A stretch of 43,480 bases of DNA, from positions 1-43,480 of the forward strand of contig JAGXNO010000033.1 in the NCBI GenBank assembly GCA_019894975.1, written 5' to 3'. A program made the position numbers and the translations under genes. Each line of letters opens with the position of its first letter. The first letter of the stretch is position 1. Under the pieces are notes generated by a model that was not told the DNA's origin, ran no database searches, and was given only the letters and a program-made list of their open reading frames with translations. Below are positions 31,175-40,357 of this stretch, one piece after another. Source of the stretch: Promethearchaeota archaeon (GTDB lineage: Archaea > Asgardarchaeota > Lokiarchaeia > Sigyniarchaeales > SOKP01).

Positions 31175-34027
31175 TTAAAAAATTGTAACTCCTGACATTT
31201 CTCTTAAAACTTTTATATGGTTAGTGAACTCATCATTTGAGCAGAGGTTTAGAAGTTCCTTTTTCGAGATTTCGGCAGCATCATTTTTTTCTCTAAATTC
31301 GAAAGGTGAGAGAATACCAGAAGAACTTTTCTCCTTTAATTTATCAACTACTTTATCAATTTCTTTACTAAACTCATTTAAATTTTCTAAATTTTCAGAT
31401 AATGCTGCTGGGAGACTTGAATGTATCTTTTTCAAAGAATTAGAATAAGTTAGGAGTATTTTAGAAAACTCGAGCCGTGATTCTAAAGTCTCGATAATAC
31501 TTTTTGATTCCTCTAATAATTCAAACATAATTTCATAAAACTTAATTTCATTTCTATCTCTGTTTAGGAATTTCGTTATATTCATGATTTTTTGGGATGC
31601 ATCAAATTCCTTAAAGTTTTCATATTCAGCAATCTTATTTTCTGCATCTCTTATATCGAGTTGAAGCTGATCTAACTTCTGGTGACTTAGATATTTATCT
31701 AGCTTCATTATTTTTTTTTGGTATTCTTGTTCATCTAAAATTGTTCTAGTGGTTTCAAATACTTCTTTTAAAGGATTATATAAATATTTTAGAAGTAAGA
31801 TGTAGATTGAATGCTCTGTATTAGCAACCTTATTCTCAAAGAATTCAAGAGTGTCAACATTTTCACTCATATCGACTAGTAATTTAAAAAATTTTCTTAT
31901 GGCTAACATATTTTGTTGAGCATCAAACACAATTTGATACATCTCTTCAAAATATTTCTTATAAAATCTGTTAGCTAAATCAAGCTTCTGAAGAAAACTG
32001 TTTACTAGAGGTATTAATTCCCCTGTAAAACCGGATTTCTTATATTCAGATCCTATATCTTTTAAGCGCTCTTCTTCGCGATATGATATTAGCTTAATAA
32101 TTAATTCTGGAAAATCTTTAGTAACGATATCATATGTTTTTATAAAATAGCCTTTTTTACTTAAAACAGGAACAATGGTATTAATAGTCATTGTTCGCTG
32201 CTGGATTGCCTTCAGATCTTCTTCAAGAATTCTGTTTATATGTTCATCTATATTTTGTTTCTTTTCCAAATTCGCAATTTTACGGTCTTTCAATAGTTGG
32301 TTAAGTCTTATTCCCCTGATTTGTGCATTTCTACCACCAAACATTTCAATGAATATTGTTCCAAGAATCCTGAATGCTAAAGCTGCTGTTAGTTGTTTAT
32401 CTTTTTCCTTATCCTCCAAAATCTGATTTGTTAGCATCGTTAGTAAATAAAACATAAAGGTTTTTTCTTTTTCCCTTGGAAGCCCTGCTATTTTTTCTCT
32501 ATGTTGTTCCAAAATTTGGTCTTCAGGAAATTTCTGTTGCCATAAAAGATCTAATACACGATCACCTTCCGAATTAGGAAGAATTTCTAGAAATCGGGGG
32601 ATTATTTCGGCGATGGCACTTGCCCAATTTGAGTGCTCCACTGCTAATGAAATTTCGTCATGGAAGTCCTTCAATAATTCATGGATTAATCCACCTTGGT
32701 CGAAAACTTTAGGTCCATCATATCTACCAAGGGTATGGACAAGAATCTCATCAAAATTAGGATCTGAAGATAAGGGCATACGAATTTTTAACTTTTCATA
32801 AAAAGCCTTAAACAGATCAAAAAGACTTCGGATGTTATGATTGGATCGATTTATAATAAATTGATTAATTTCTTCATTATTGAGATCACTTAATTCATGT
32901 AATGAATTGGCAAACATGATTGCAGCGTTAAAAACCAATTCAATTTTCTCTGGTTCGTTATAGGAAGCCGTTTCTGAGAATTTAAATAAAAACTTCGCTA
33001 AATCTGAGCCAAGGTATTCTCTATGTTGTTCAGGGATTTGCTCTATTCCTTCCAATAATTCTTCCATTAACATCTGAATCATGTCTTCTCCAATTATCAA
33101 AGCATATTTCTTTTCCGATCGCTTCAAAAAAGCCTCTACATCAGTAAATTGAATACGTTTTTCTTCTTCTCCTAACAAATGGATTAATACATCTTCAATG
33201 CTGTCACTAGAATACATTGAATTTCCTTCCTTAGCTGCGTTTATAAAAGCTTTGAATAAATCAAGTAGAGTGTATAATGTATTCTTACTTCTTTTTACTA
33301 TTTCCTGGTTTATCTGATCTTTAGTTTTTCCATCCATATTACCTAAAGATTGAGTGAATAATATAACATGGTTTAACATGTCGCTCAAAGCTTCATTTGA
33401 TAAATGCTCAATGTTTTGGGAGATTTTAAATAAATATTTTGGTATTTCAGAGCCAATATAATCTTTGATTTTTTCATCCGTGCTTGATATAGATGTAATT
33501 ATTTGATTGGAATAATAAAGTGATTTTTCCTCCCCAAGTTTATCTGTAATATTTTTTTCAGCCCGTCTTATGAATAATTCAATGTCACTAAATCTGCTAA
33601 TTTCAACCTTGTCACCAAATGTATATGTAAGTATATCATCAAAACTGCTTTCAGTGTTGAAGGATTCTCCCTTCTTAGCTTTGTCAACAACTAGATTTAG
33701 TAAATCAGAGAGATTTCTTATCTCGTTATCGCTTCTCTTAGTTAAAAGCTGATTTACCTGATTCCTGTCTTTGTTCACTAAATCTTTTAAGGACTCTGCA
33801 AATATTAGAACATGGTTAAGGACGGCTTCAGTAATTCCGGGAGACACATATTCAATATCTTGTGAGTAATTAAACAAAAATTTTGGGATTTCTGAACCAA
33901 TTACTCTTCTAAATTTTGCCGGAATTTGATTAGTTGCTTTCTTTATATCTTCTAATAGAGTGAGTGCTTTAGTCTCACCTAATTTTTCCTTAAACGGTCT
34001 TTCAGCTCTTTTTAAAAAAACTTCCAT
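31175..34027 (-). CDS. Large hypothetical protein with three 148-residue repeats and coiled-coil C-terminus
   Basis: 950 residues, unknown family. The N-terminal half is a tandem of three units beginning EVFLKRAE (residue 2), ELFIRRAE (150) and EAFLKRSE (298). Each contains GSEIPKFLF-like (44, 192, 340), then a helix with NH or NA (LNHVLIFAESL), a KRS/NRS turn, and a SFDDILTYTFG-like end. Residues about 450-950 are helical and charged, with likely coiled coils (for example around 790-850). No membrane segment, signal peptide or catalytic motif is seen. The all-helical repeats suggest a scaffold or regulator. ATG 34027 begins directly at repeat 1. It is transcribed toward the CTP synthase gene. 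Confidence 0.75.
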   Translation of the reverse strand: MEVFLKRAERPFKEKLGETKALTLLEDIKKATNQIPAKFRRVIGSEIPKFLFNYSQDIEYVSPGITEAVLNHVLIFAESLKDLVNKDRNQVNQLLTKRSDNEIRNLSDLLNLVVDKAKKGESFNTESSFDDILTYTFGDKVEISRFSDIELFIRRAEKNITDKLGEEKSLYYSNQIITSISSTDEKIKDYIGSEIPKYLFKISQNIEHLSNEALSDMLNHVILFTQSLGNMDGKTKDQINQEIVKRSKNTLYTLLDLFKAFINAAKEGNSMYSSDSIEDVLIHLLGEEEKRIQFTDVEAFLKRSEKKYALIIGEDMIQMLMEELLEGIEQIPEQHREYLGSDLAKFLFKFSETASYNEPEKIELVFNAAIMFANSLHELSDLNNEEINQFIINRSNHNIRSLFDLFKAFYEKLKIRMPLSSDPNFDEILVHTLGRYDGPKVFDQGGLIHELLKDFHDEISLAVEHSNWASAIAEIIPRFLEILPNSEGDRVLDLLWQQKFPEDQILEQHREKIAGLPREKEKTFMFYLLTMLTNQILEDKEKDKQLTAALAFRILGTIFIEMFGGRNAQIRGIRLNQLLKDRKIANLEKKQNIDEHINRILEEDLKAIQQRTMTINTIVPVLSKKGYFIKTYDIVTKDFPELIIKLISYREEERLKDIGSEYKKSGFTGELIPLVNSFLQKLDLANRFYKKYFEEMYQIVFDAQQNMLAIRKFFKLLVDMSENVDTLEFFENKVANTEHSIYILLLKYLYNPLKEVFETTRTILDEQEYQKKIMKLDKYLSHQKLDQLQLDIRDAENKIAEYENFKEFDASQKIMNITKFLNRDRNEIKFYEIMFELLEESKSIIETLESRLEFSKILLTYSNSLKKIHSSLPAALSENLENLNEFSKEIDKVVDKLKEKSSSGILSPFEFREKNDAAEISKKELLNLCSNDEFTNHIKVLREMSGVTIF
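32693..34024 (-). repeat. Three tandem 444-bp coding repeats
   Basis: The repeats encode residues 2-149, 150-297 and 298-445 of the 950-residue protein (34024-33581, 33580-33137 and 33136-32693). Two separate landmarks (the FLKRAE start and the GSEIPKFLF-like motif) both recur at exactly 148 residues. Identity at protein level is moderate, so the duplications are old, and no long DNA identity remains. Confidence 0.8.
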
Positions 34028-34265
34028 AATAAACCAAACTCAAGTTCTAGAAATTAATTTTATATCATTTCATATAGAAATTCAATTCTTATACCTAATC
34101 AATTAAATAATTAAACCTAGGTGATAAATTTAAATTTATGTTTTAATGAATATTTCCTCATTAAATCGGGCAACTTTAAACTTCTATTTTTTCCAAGGAT
34201 TCTAATTAAAATTAAGGCTTAAATTTAAAATAGAAATAAATGTTGAAAAATTAAGAAAATAATAC

Positions 34266-36032
34266 CTAATTATCCAATGCCTCAGTTTCCGATCGTTCCA
34301 TTGAAAGTTTGTTTTGCATTGAAACGGGGGGATTCACGCACCAAATATAATGACCCTCTTCGATTTTAATTGGGTGGGGCGCTTCACTCATACACTCTTT
34401 CGTCCTAGCATCCGAAATACACCGGGGATTAAAAGTACATCCTGGAGGAGGTGCGATTGGACTTGGAACTTCGCCTTTGATAACATATTTGATTTCCTTA
34501 TCGCTGGGATCAAGCTCAGTTCTTGATGCTAATAATGCGATAGTATAAGGGTGACTAGGATTTGAAAAGATTTGATCAGTCTCCCCAACTTCAACAAATT
34601 TACCGAGATACATGACCGCTACTCTATCAGCAATGTGATTAACTACAGCTAAGTTGTGTGTTATAAATAAAAATCCGTATCCATAGTTTTTCTGCAAATT
34701 TTTTAATAAATTAAGAATTTGAGCTTGGACTGAAACATCTAGAGCAGATGTAGGCTCATCTAGTATTACTAATTCTGGATTACTTGCAAGGGCTCTCGCA
34801 ATAATAATTCTTTGTTTTTGACCTCCCGAAAACTCATGTGGAAAGCGATCCATATGCTCTCGTTCTAATGAGACTTCATGTAACAGCTTCAAGACCCGTG
34901 TTCTAATCTCATCTTTTTTTGTTATTCCCAATAAATTCCTCAGCGGTTCTGCTATGATATCTACAATTTTCATTCGAGGATTTAAAGATGAATCAGGATC
35001 CTGAAATACTATTTGAATTTTTCTCCTTAGAAATTTTGCATATTCACGGGGAATCGGTTCACCATTAAAAATAATCTCACCTGCTTCAACTGGAACTAAT
35101 CCTAAAATAGCTTTAGCGACGGTCGTTTTTCCACAACCACTTTCTCCTACTAAACCTACAGTTTCCCCGGTGTGTATATCGAAAGTGACGCCATTGACAG
35201 CTTTAACAGAGCCAAACTGTCTTTTTAACATACCTCCAATTAAAGGATAATAGACTTTTAAATCTCTTAGTTCTAATAGCTTTTTATCCTTCTCAAGAAC
35301 AACGAGACCTCTGTATTGCTCGAACTGTAAGGTTGATTGCGTTAATACCTTTGTGACACTACTAACTATTAGCGTAATTATAAGAGCCCAGATTAGACTA
35401 GCAAAGAATCCTCTAACGAACATTTCCTTTTCTAATTGAAATTCATTACTCAAGAAAAAAATTCCGGGTATTAGTGTAAGGATGATCATAGTATTTTTAT
35501 TAATTAAAAACTGAGCCTTAGTTCCCCAATTAATGAAAAAACCATTTATACCGATTATAACTATTAATATCAAAAATAGACCTAATCCTGATGCATATAC
35601 CTCATCATTTTCATCGGTAACCATGAGTCTTACTATATCCATAACGTTATCCAGTAAAAATCCCACAGCATATAGTATAAGCATAAAACTTATAACAAAC
35701 ACAATAGCTTCATTAAATATCTTATTATTTGATTTCGATACTACCTTTGTAGCTACCCCTATCCCAATTATAATAATTAATAGATCAGACATTAGAGACC
35801 ATAAGAATCCTGATCCAATAAAGAAGAGAACTGCAAATTTAAAAATGATATTCAATAAAAACCAAATAAAATTTACAGTAAATGCAAAGGAATCATTCCA
35901 ATCTTTCCTTTTAGCAAAATTTTTTAAAAGCGACATCCCATAGAGAAATACTAAAACTGAAATGAGATATTCAATAGCTAAATCAGATATAAAAAATCCC
36001 GGGGTTATATTTGATGGTATTTGCATTTGCAT
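34266..36032 (-). CDS. oppF: Oligopeptide-type ABC transporter ATPase (OppF/DppF) with N-terminal membrane region
   Basis: 588 residues. Residues about 15-235 form some six or seven hydrophobic segments, which ordinary OppF lacks. From about 250 the ATPase begins (LRDLKVYYPLIGGML, the OppF-type start): Walker A GESGCGKT near 295, signature FSGGQKQR, Walker B ELVILDEPTSALD, H-loop FITHNL. The tail has the Opp C-terminal cysteine motif (PPGCTFNPRC, later KECMS and WCVNP), four cysteines that may hold an iron-sulfur cluster as in some DppD proteins. ATG 36032 follows an AAAGGAT site. It is the last gene of the opp operon, 45 bases after the OppD-like gene. Total length is about 260 residues beyond the usual. 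Confidence 0.85.
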   Translation of the reverse strand: MQMQIPSNITPGFFISDLAIEYLISVLVFLYGMSLLKNFAKRKDWNDSFAFTVNFIWFLLNIIFKFAVLFFIGSGFLWSLMSDLLIIIIGIGVATKVVSKSNNKIFNEAIVFVISFMLILYAVGFLLDNVMDIVRLMVTDENDEVYASGLGLFLILIVIIGINGFFINWGTKAQFLINKNTMIILTLIPGIFFLSNEFQLEKEMFVRGFFASLIWALIITLIVSSVTKVLTQSTLQFEQYRGLVVLEKDKKLLELRDLKVYYPLIGGMLKRQFGSVKAVNGVTFDIHTGETVGLVGESGCGKTTVAKAILGLVPVEAGEIIFNGEPIPREYAKFLRRKIQIVFQDPDSSLNPRMKIVDIIAEPLRNLLGITKKDEIRTRVLKLLHEVSLEREHMDRFPHEFSGGQKQRIIIARALASNPELVILDEPTSALDVSVQAQILNLLKNLQKNYGYGFLFITHNLAVVNHIADRVAVMYLGKFVEVGETDQIFSNPSHPYTIALLASRTELDPSDKEIKYVIKGEVPSPIAPPPGCTFNPRCISDARTKECMSEAPHPIKIEEGHYIWCVNPPVSMQNKLSMERSETEALDN

Positions 36033-36077
36033 AATAAATCCTTTCTTTCTATTTTTTTTAATTTTATTCTTTTTTAG

Positions 36078-39000
36078 TTAACTTTCTGCTTTTCTTATTG
36101 AGGTCTCAGCGAGATCCTTATGTTCAGGATCGAATAGGTGGCAAGCAACAAGATAATTCGGCTCAACCTCTATGCTTTTAGGAATCTTTGAATCACAAGG
36201 TTCAAAACAATATTGACAACGGGGATGAAACCTACATCCTGAAGGTGGATAAATCAAATTTGGTACCATTCCAGGTATCACCTCAAGAACTTCTCTTTTT
36301 TTCCCGACAACTGGTACAGAAGCTATAAGGCCTCTGGTATAAGGGTGATAAGGCGTTCTAAATAATTTATTAATATCACCATATTCAACTATGAACCCAC
36401 TGTACATAACAGCTACGCGATCACACATTTTCGAAATAATACCTAAATCATGAGTTATAAAAAGTATCGAAGTGTTGTATTTTTTCTTTAGATCTTTCAT
36501 TAATTGTAATATCTGGTTTTGAATTGTGACGTCAAGAGCGGTAGTGGGCTCATCAGCAATAAGGAGTTTTGGGCTACAAGCAAGACCCATTGCGATTTGA
36601 ACGCGTTGTCGCATTCCACCACTTAATTCATGGGGATATCGATCAAAAATTATTCGTGGGGTAGGGATATTTAAATCTTTAAGAAGTTTTCGACTCCATT
36701 TTCTTGCAATATCATAAATACTTGTATTCCTTTTAACTGCTTCGATTAGCAATTCATCTTCCATATGAAGACGATAAACTTCGGCTATTTGATCCCCAAT
36801 TTTGTACACAGGATTTAACGAGTTAAGGGGATCTTGAAAAATCATAGTAATTCTATTTCCTCGATATTTTAAAAATTCTTGTTCCGTTTTTTGATGCAGA
36901 TCTTCTCCTTCAAAAAATACTTTCCCACTTTTAATTTTACCTGGTGGACGAACCAATCGAAGGATAGATAGTGCAGTCACAGATTTCCCACATCCTGTTT
37001 CTCCAACAAGACCAAGCGTTTCTCCTTCATAAATTTTGAATGAAACCCCTTCTACTGCTTTTACAACTCCTTCTTCAGTATAAAAGTAAGTTGTGAGGTT
37101 TTGAACATCTAAGATCGCTCTTTCTTTTTCTTCAAAAGTTTCATATCGGTCCTCATAGGGTTTCAAAGCTGCTCGAAATCTATCACCCGCTTTTTCAGAT
37201 GTGTCTGGATCAAGTCTTATCCTTAAGGAACCAAGAATTGAAATCATATATATACCTACAGCTAAGAGCAGTGGAATCCGAAGATCTGTTAAGCTATAAT
37301 GATAAGATACTATAAGAGACTGGAATAATCCTAGTACAAGATTTAAAAATATGGCTGCTAGATAAAGAACAATATAAGATAATATTAAAAATTTAAATGA
37401 TTCTCCCAGTTTACGTTTATAAATCTTTAAAACTAAGAAAACACCAATGATGATATTGATAACAGCAATGATAAATTCATTTATTAGAATTGGCATTAAT
37501 AGTTCGTATTCTGTTGGCCAAACATCGTCTGCCCAAAAAGTTGACAGACTTTCCGAAAAATAAATCCCCATATTTGCTATGAAAATAAATAAGATAATCC
37601 TAACGGGGATATTCACAATTAACCAAATTAGATTAACCTTGGCTGCTTTCTTTTTTATATAGGGAGCACTTTTCATAGCGGCATCCCACATTTTTATTGA
37701 TGTGGCATACCACCATAGAACCCTAGAGCCCACTGTGAAAAGAGCTAGTGAAAGGACGGTAATATACGTTATGTTCAAAATAATAATATTATCGATTAAG
37801 ATAAATACATAAAGATAAATGACAAAAATTGGAATTAACCAAATCAAGAATGTTATCAATCCCCCAAAAATGGCAGATTGTTGGAGTAATATTTTTGATG
37901 TCTGCCTATCAGAAGGATTAATCTTGTTTACTAGATAAGTAATGCTTATATCCCCCAGCACCATAAAAAAAGCACTCCACAAACTTAGATAAAACACTTC
38001 TAATAAAGGAATGTTAAACGTTAAAACTATCAACATTATTATATACTGGCCATAAAACACACTAACCAACAAGATTGCTATTATTGGAATACTAATAAAT
38101 AATATTTTTAATTCCCGATTGTCGAAAGGATTAATCTTGTTTAATAGTAAAATAAGAGCTGTAACTCCAATAATCATTAAAAGTGAATATAGACCACTGA
38201 GAAATATTACATTCATTAAAACAGTGTTAAGCATTTTAAGTATCGAGATTAAAATAATTGGACAAACTATTATTAATCCTGCAATAATTTTATTGGAATC
38301 AGTATTGAATTTACTATTTGATATTGTGTTATCATCTAATGATTGAGTATTATAAAATTTTCTTTGAACATATACATAAGCTTTAAGAGAAATTCCCTGC
38401 GGATAACGAATTACTTTTTCTTTACCAGAATCAGACTGATCCTCTAATAGAATTTCGGTTTCATTTGTATGATTGGTTCCATTAAGCTTCATTATCTCAG
38501 AATCTAGCAAATCTTCTACCCTCTTAGTGCTTTTTTCACTAGCTTCAGGGAGTAATTTACCTTTCAATAAATTGAAAAAGAAAGTAATATATAATCCTGA
38601 AACAACAATAGTTAAAACTCGGATGTCTTGCATAATAATCTCGAATCCAAATCCCTTATGAAGGTATACTTCAAATATTACTAACTGGATAAACCAAATT
38701 CCAAATGCAATGATCGCACCCCCGTACGTTGCACTTTTAAGAACTGATTTCTCTATCCGTTTCTCATTTGGTAAAGTTCTATTAATTATTGAAGTAACTA
38801 AAATGCATATGAGAAGCACACTAAAACTCCATAATATACCCAAGCTGAATTTATCAGGATAATGTGGAAATGCAGGATCTCGTAATGGAATTTGAAGTAT
38901 GCTAACAGAAAGCATAATACCGGTAAGGATCCATGATGCTATAATAAAAGCAAGAAGTATTTTATTAAACTTATAACTTAGGGATTTTTCTTCCTCTGAA

Positions 39001-39332
39001 AGCCGATTAAAACCAAATTTTCCCAAAAATGGTTTATGAAGAACTAAAAAGATCGTTATCATTATGGCAAAGTATAATGCATCATTATTTAGAAGCCTAA
39101 ATATTGAAAACCACATCCCAAAGGTCTCAAATATCATTCTGATACCCAAGATGATACCGAATATGATTAAGCTGGTTATCAAGGAACTTAATCGATATGT
39201 TCTTTTTAATGACGTGTCTTTAAAAGCAAAGTTTGCAATAAGAAACAATACTACCAACAAAATCACTAATGAAAATAATGATTCGACTATAGCATATCCG
39301 TAATTAGCAACTATAAATGTAATTCCTATAAT
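36078..39332 (-). CDS. oppD: Oligopeptide-type ABC transporter ATPase (OppD/DppD) fused to a very large membrane region
   Basis: About 1084 residues from ATT 39332 (1062 from GTG 39266). The first 700 or so residues contain about 16 hydrophobic segments and no recognised domain. An OppD ATPase follows, beginning AILDVQNLTTYFYTEEG: Walker A GETGCGKS (about residue 776), signature LSGGMRQR, Walker B LLIADEPTTALD, H-loop FITHDLG, and the Opp cysteine tail (PPSGCRFHPRC, FEPC, ACHLFD). Normal OppD is about 320-350 residues. GTG 39266 has no ribosome-binding site, whereas GAGGG (39341-39345), right after the oppC stop, lies eight bases from ATT 39332 in the same open, hydrophobic frame. I prefer that upstream start. 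Confidence 0.8.
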   Translation of the reverse strand: MIGITFIVANYGYAIVESLFSLVILLVVLFLIANFAFKDTSLKRTYRLSSLITSLIIFGIILGIRMIFETFGMWFSIFRLLNNDALYFAIMITIFLVLHKPFLGKFGFNRLSEEEKSLSYKFNKILLAFIIASWILTGIMLSVSILQIPLRDPAFPHYPDKFSLGILWSFSVLLICILVTSIINRTLPNEKRIEKSVLKSATYGGAIIAFGIWFIQLVIFEVYLHKGFGFEIIMQDIRVLTIVVSGLYITFFFNLLKGKLLPEASEKSTKRVEDLLDSEIMKLNGTNHTNETEILLEDQSDSGKEKVIRYPQGISLKAYVYVQRKFYNTQSLDDNTISNSKFNTDSNKIIAGLIIVCPIILISILKMLNTVLMNVIFLSGLYSLLMIIGVTALILLLNKINPFDNRELKILFISIPIIAILLVSVFYGQYIIMLIVLTFNIPLLEVFYLSLWSAFFMVLGDISITYLVNKINPSDRQTSKILLQQSAIFGGLITFLIWLIPIFVIYLYVFILIDNIIILNITYITVLSLALFTVGSRVLWWYATSIKMWDAAMKSAPYIKKKAAKVNLIWLIVNIPVRIILFIFIANMGIYFSESLSTFWADDVWPTEYELLMPILINEFIIAVINIIIGVFLVLKIYKRKLGESFKFLILSYIVLYLAAIFLNLVLGLFQSLIVSYHYSLTDLRIPLLLAVGIYMISILGSLRIRLDPDTSEKAGDRFRAALKPYEDRYETFEEKERAILDVQNLTTYFYTEEGVVKAVEGVSFKIYEGETLGLVGETGCGKSVTALSILRLVRPPGKIKSGKVFFEGEDLHQKTEQEFLKYRGNRITMIFQDPLNSLNPVYKIGDQIAEVYRLHMEDELLIEAVKRNTSIYDIARKWSRKLLKDLNIPTPRIIFDRYPHELSGGMRQRVQIAMGLACSPKLLIADEPTTALDVTIQNQILQLMKDLKKKYNTSILFITHDLGIISKMCDRVAVMYSGFIVEYGDINKLFRTPYHPYTRGLIASVPVVGKKREVLEVIPGMVPNLIYPPSGCRFHPRCQYCFEPCDSKIPKSIEVEPNYLVACHLFDPEHKDLAETSIRKAES

Positions 39333-39349
39333 TTTTAAATCCCTCTTTT

Positions 39350-40339
39350 TTATATGTGTAATCGAGGATCTAATGCATCCCTCAATCCATCACCTATTAA
39401 CATAAACCCAACAGCAGTAATTGCAATAAAAAGACCAGGCCAAAATACCGCATAATATGCACCCCAATGGCCTCTTCCATAATTAATATCTGTACCCCAA
39501 TCTGCAAAGGATGCATCCCCTAATCCCAAGAAAGCAATACCTACAAAACCTAAAATTGCACCTGCCATTCCTCCGAAGAAGCCAATTATAATAGGAGATA
39601 ATGCATTTGGCAACACATGTTTAAACATTACTTTGAATTTTTCTGCACCACTGGTTACTGCAGCTTCAACATACACATTCTGTTTTACTTGCAGCACTAA
39701 GGCCCTTACCCATCGAGCTGATCCGGGAATACCGAACAGACCAAAAAGGATTAGAATGTTATATAAGTTATTACCTATCAAGGGGGCTACAATAATTACA
39801 AGAATTAATGTTGGAAAAGAAAACCAAAAATCGCAAAAACGCATTATTAGCGAATCTATTTTTCCTCCGAAATATGCAGATATTGTTCCTATAGCAAGTC
39901 CTCCAACAGTACCGATTATAACCGGTAGAGCTGCTGCTGTCAGTGCGGTTCTTGCACCCCAAATTATTCTTCCAAGAATATCAAAACCATATTCTGTTGT
40001 GCCTAATGGATGATCTGCTGATGGGAGAAGAAACGGGGTCTCTGGAAGAAAGTCTGGTGGTGTTAAATTATCTACAGTAAATGGAGTTAACCAAGGAGCA
40101 AACATTCCTAAAAACGCAATAAATAAGATCATTACAAACCCCGCTATTGTTAGGGGGGTAAGTAAGCGTCGAAATAATTTCCTTTTTGATTTAATTTTGC
40201 CGATCTCAAATTCTCGAGTTTCAAAATCTGGATCCCGCCAACCAGGTATTAAATAAAATTTTACTAAACTAGATAAGCTTTTTTTATTACCTGTTTGATA
40301 ACCATATTCTTGAGTTTCTTCTAGAGATTGTTGTGTAAT
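39350..40339 (-). CDS. oppC: Oligopeptide-type ABC transporter permease (OppC/DppC), probable non-ATG start
   Basis: An inner-membrane permease with the binding-protein-dependent transport fold and the EAA loop (VTSGAEKFKVMFKHVLP) contacting the ATPases. The ORF from ATG 40132 begins inside the first membrane helix. The frame continues upstream through a typical OppC cytoplasmic N-terminus (KIKSKRKLFRRLLTPLTIAG) to a TGA at 40346-40348, without any ATG, GTG or TTG. A GGATG site (40349-40353) right after the oppB stop lies nine bases from ATT 40339, so I start there (329 residues); ATC 40345 is an alternative. Normal OppC is about 290-320 residues, which fits the longer form. Confidence 0.85.
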   Translation of the reverse strand: MTQQSLEETQEYGYQTGNKKSLSSLVKFYLIPGWRDPDFETREFEIGKIKSKRKLFRRLLTPLTIAGFVMILFIAFLGMFAPWLTPFTVDNLTPPDFLPETPFLLPSADHPLGTTEYGFDILGRIIWGARTALTAAALPVIIGTVGGLAIGTISAYFGGKIDSLIMRFCDFWFSFPTLILVIIVAPLIGNNLYNILILFGLFGIPGSARWVRALVLQVKQNVYVEAAVTSGAEKFKVMFKHVLPNALSPIIIGFFGGMAGAILGFVGIAFLGLGDASFADWGTDINYGRGHWGAYYAVFWPGLFIAITAVGFMLIGDGLRDALDPRLHI

Positions 40340-40357
40340 TTTGATTCACATCCTAAA

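Noticed and set aside
35533..35943. A 136-residue plus-strand frame antisense to the oppF membrane region
   Set aside because: Its composition mirrors the antisense of hydrophobic codons and it has no ribosome-binding site.
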